Assembly: GCA_946481355.1 (NCBI GenBank)
Contig: CAMLNH010000119.1
Location: 1 to 8,019 of the forward strand
Length of the DNA: 8,019 bases
Source: an uncultured Curvibacter sp.
GTDB lineage: Bacteria; Pseudomonadota; Gammaproteobacteria; Burkholderiales; Burkholderiaceae
Direction: 5' to 3'
The notes below the pieces were generated by a model, which worked only from the letters and a program-made list of their open reading frames with translations, did not search any database and was not told where the DNA came from. Below, in pieces: positions 6,500 through 8,019 of this stretch; the first letter of the stretch is position 1, and the number at the start of each line of letters is the position of its first letter. A program made the position numbers and the translations under genes.

Positions 6500-7818
6500 T
6501 CAAGCGCCGCGAACTGCTGCAGACCGGCAGCCTGGTGCTGCTGCTGGGCCGCGCCCAGATCGCCAGCGGCGCGTCCATCGTGGCGGTGCGCGTCTGGCCG
6601 GCCGAGGACTATTCGCGCGTCACGCTGGAGTCGGACACCGCGCTCAAGGCCAGGCAGAGCTTCATCAAGCAGCCGCCGCGCCTGGCCGTGGACATCGAGG
6701 GCATTGCGCTCAATCCGGCGCTGCAAGAACTCGTGGCCAAGGTGCTGCCCGAGGACCCGAACATCGCGGGCATCCGTGTGGGCCAGTACGCGCCGGGCGT
6801 GGTGCGTCTGGTGATCGACCTCAAGCAGCCCATCAAGCCCCAGGTCTTCACGCTCAAGCCCATCGAGCCCTACCAGCACCGTCTGGTCTTCGACCTCTAT
6901 CCCACGACGCCGCCCGACCCGCTGGCCCAGCTGATCGCCCAGCGCCTGGGGCCGCAGACGCCGGCCCCCGCAGTAACGGAACCTTCCGTGGAGATCGACC
7001 CGCTGGGCGATCTGATCGCACGCCACGCCGACAAGGCCCCCGCCCCCGCCCCCGCCCCGGCGCCCGCCCTGCCCGCGCGCGGCGGCGGCAAGACCGACCG
7101 CCTCATCATCATCGCGCTCGATCCCGGCCACGGTGGCGAGGACCCGGGCGCCATCGGGCGCAACGGCACGCGCGAGAAGGACGTGGTGCTGCGCCTGGCG
7201 CGCCGCCTGCGCGACCGCATCAACGCCAGCAGCGTCAACGGCCACACCCTGCGCGCCTACCTCACACGCGACGGCGACTTCTTCGTCCCCCTGCACATGC
7301 GCGTGCAGAAGGCACGCCAGGTACAGGCCGACCTCTTCGTCAGCATCCACGCCGACGCCTTCTACACCCCGCGTCCCCAGGGTGCCAGCGTGTTCGCATT
7401 GAGCCATGGCGGGGCATCGAGCAGCGCGGCGCGCTGGATGGCGGCCAAGGAGAACAAGTCGGACCTGATCGGCGGCATCAACGTCAAATCTGAGGAAGCC
7501 CAGGTGCAACGCGCCCTGCTGGACATGAGCACCAGCGCCCAGATCCGCGACAGCCTGCAGCTGGGCAGCACGATGCTGCAGGAGATCGGCCGCGTGGGCA
7601 AGCTGCACAAGCCGCGCGTGGAACAGGCCGGCTTTGCCGTGCTCAAGGCGCCCGACATCCCCAGCGTGCTGGTCGAGGCCGCCTTCATCAGCAACCCCGA
7701 GGAAGAGGCCAAGCTCAACAGCGAACGCTACCAGGAGCAGCTGGCCGACGCGCTGATGCGCGGCATCCAGGGCTATTTCGCCAAGAACCCGCCGCTGGCG
7801 CGCAGCCGCAGCGTCTGA
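6496..7818 (+). CDS. amiC: N-acetylmuramoyl-L-alanine amidase AmiC, Tat-exported, with AMIN domain
   Basis: Periplasmic zinc amidase that cleaves the amide bond between muramic acid and the stem peptide, splitting septal murein during daughter-cell separation; family members are activated by LytM proteins such as NlpD. The 440-residue product starts with a Tat-type signal (MIKRRELLQTGSLVLLLG; twin Arg4-Arg5) and mature sequence begins near residue 26. The AMIN septum-targeting domain covers about 27-136. A low-complexity Ala-Pro linker lies at 181-194. The Amidase_3 domain (about 203-428) has zinc ligands His212 (DPGHGG), Glu227 (TREKD) and His285 (SIHADA), with catalytic Glu394 (VEAAFISNPEEE). 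The regulatory helix region between them (about 302-370) is present, so activator-dependent control is likely. It is coupled to tsaE by a four-base overlap. In many relatives mutL follows amiC; here a SirB2-like gene does. Confidence 0.95.
   Translation: MIKRRELLQTGSLVLLLGRAQIASGASIVAVRVWPAEDYSRVTLESDTALKARQSFIKQPPRLAVDIEGIALNPALQELVAKVLPEDPNIAGIRVGQYAPGVVRLVIDLKQPIKPQVFTLKPIEPYQHRLVFDLYPTTPPDPLAQLIAQRLGPQTPAPAVTEPSVEIDPLGDLIARHADKAPAPAPAPAPALPARGGGKTDRLIIIALDPGHGGEDPGAIGRNGTREKDVVLRLARRLRDRINASSVNGHTLRAYLTRDGDFFVPLHMRVQKARQVQADLFVSIHADAFYTPRPQGASVFALSHGGASSSAARWMAAKENKSDLIGGINVKSEEAQVQRALLDMSTSAQIRDSLQLGSTMLQEIGRVGKLHKPRVEQAGFAVLKAPDIPSVLVEAAFISNPEEEAKLNSERYQEQLADALMRGIQGYFAKNPPLARSRSV
7036..7068 (+). 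repeat. Six-base tandem repeat coding for the Ala-Pro linker of AmiC
   Basis: Three perfect GCCCCC units (7036-7053) are followed by degenerate units GCCCCG and GCGCCC, then GCC. Each unit codes Ala-Pro, joining the AMIN domain to the catalytic domain. Unit gain or loss would keep the frame and only change the linker length. Confidence 0.8.
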
Positions 7819-7846
7819 ATCCCCCAACCCGGGAAGCCCGAAGCCC

Positions 7847-8019
7847 ATGGACTGGGTCATCCACTACCGCACGCTGCACCATCTGCACATGGGCCTGGCG
7901 CTCACGAGCGGCACTCTCTTCGCGGTGCGCGGCGCGGGTCTGCTGGCGCGCCAGCGCTGGTCCCAGCACGTGGCACTGCGCCGCCTGAGCGTGATCATCG
8001 ACACCGGTCTGCTGATCAC
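7847..8019 (+). CDS. SirB2-family membrane protein (5' part only)
   Basis: The ATG at 7847 opens a frame of 57 complete codons running off the window. It reads MDWVIHYRTLHHLHMGLALT, then SGTLFAVRGAGLLARQRWSQ, then a region with RRLSVIIDTGLLIT. The combination of an early His-rich segment (LHHLHMG), a first membrane helix ending FAVRG, and a second helix containing D-T-L-L fits the SirB2 family of four-helix inner-membrane proteins (named from Salmonella SirB, function still unclear). The gap after amiC is 28 bases with only a weak purine stretch (GGGAAG) as a ribosome site, and no terminator is visible, so it is probably in the same operon as tsaE-amiC. Length and C-terminus are unknown because of the window edge. 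Confidence 0.72.
   Translation, partial: MDWVIHYRTLHHLHMGLALTSGTLFAVRGAGLLARQRWSQHVALRRLSVIIDTGLLI

Noticed and set aside
6268..7860. 530-codon minus-strand open frame opposite tsaE and amiC
   Set aside because: It is an antisense shadow. The sense strand has intact TsaE and AmiC motifs; the antisense protein is rich in Gly, Arg, His and Gln with no recognisable motif or start signal.

Overview
The window is a GC-rich bacterial chromosomal segment, densely packed and almost entirely coding. A Bug/TctC-type periplasmic binding protein, leaderless-looking GTG starts, QueG and XerD sequences of betaproteobacterial type and the general codon use point to Burkholderiales, most likely Comamonadaceae. 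The family call is inference from recognised protein sequences; no rRNA or other strict taxonomic marker is present.

Layout, left to right. (1) 1-2570, minus strand, read right to left: a Bug-family solute-binding protein, then the tyrosine recombinase xerD, then a glutathione S-transferase truncated by the window edge. Gaps are only about 16-17 bases, so they are probably one transcript from a promoter just upstream of the Bug gene. (2) 2571-2786: a divergent intergenic region with a sigma70-like promoter for the Bug gene and an extended -10 for the opposite gene. (3) 2787-3692, plus strand: an AEC-family permease with a GTG start six bases after the -10. It ends in a GC-rich hairpin before a convergent neighbour. 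(4) 3724-6019, minus strand, read right to left: queG (epoxyqueuosine reductase), a P-loop NTPase resembling small NTPase/kinase proteins of T4-like phages, and a small outer-membrane beta-barrel protein. (5) 5999-8019, plus strand: tsaE (tRNA t6A synthesis), amiC (septal murein amidase with AMIN domain and Tat signal) and the beginning of a SirB2-family membrane protein.

Functional themes: two tRNA anticodon-loop modification genes (queG for queuosine at position 34, tsaE for t6A at position 37) sit head to head, with their 5' ends touching or overlapping. Two late cell-cycle functions are present (xerD, dimer resolution; amiC, daughter-cell separation). The rest are transport or envelope proteins.

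Most of the window is ordinary housekeeping sequence. The most unusual item is the phage-like NTPase at 4327-4923. It has lower GC than its neighbours, is apparently translated from a Shine-Dalgarno that overlaps the queG stop codon, and carries Asp where the Walker A motif normally has Gly just before the catalytic Lys. I do not see a clear new defence or mobile system, CRISPR array, insertion sequence or tRNA gene.
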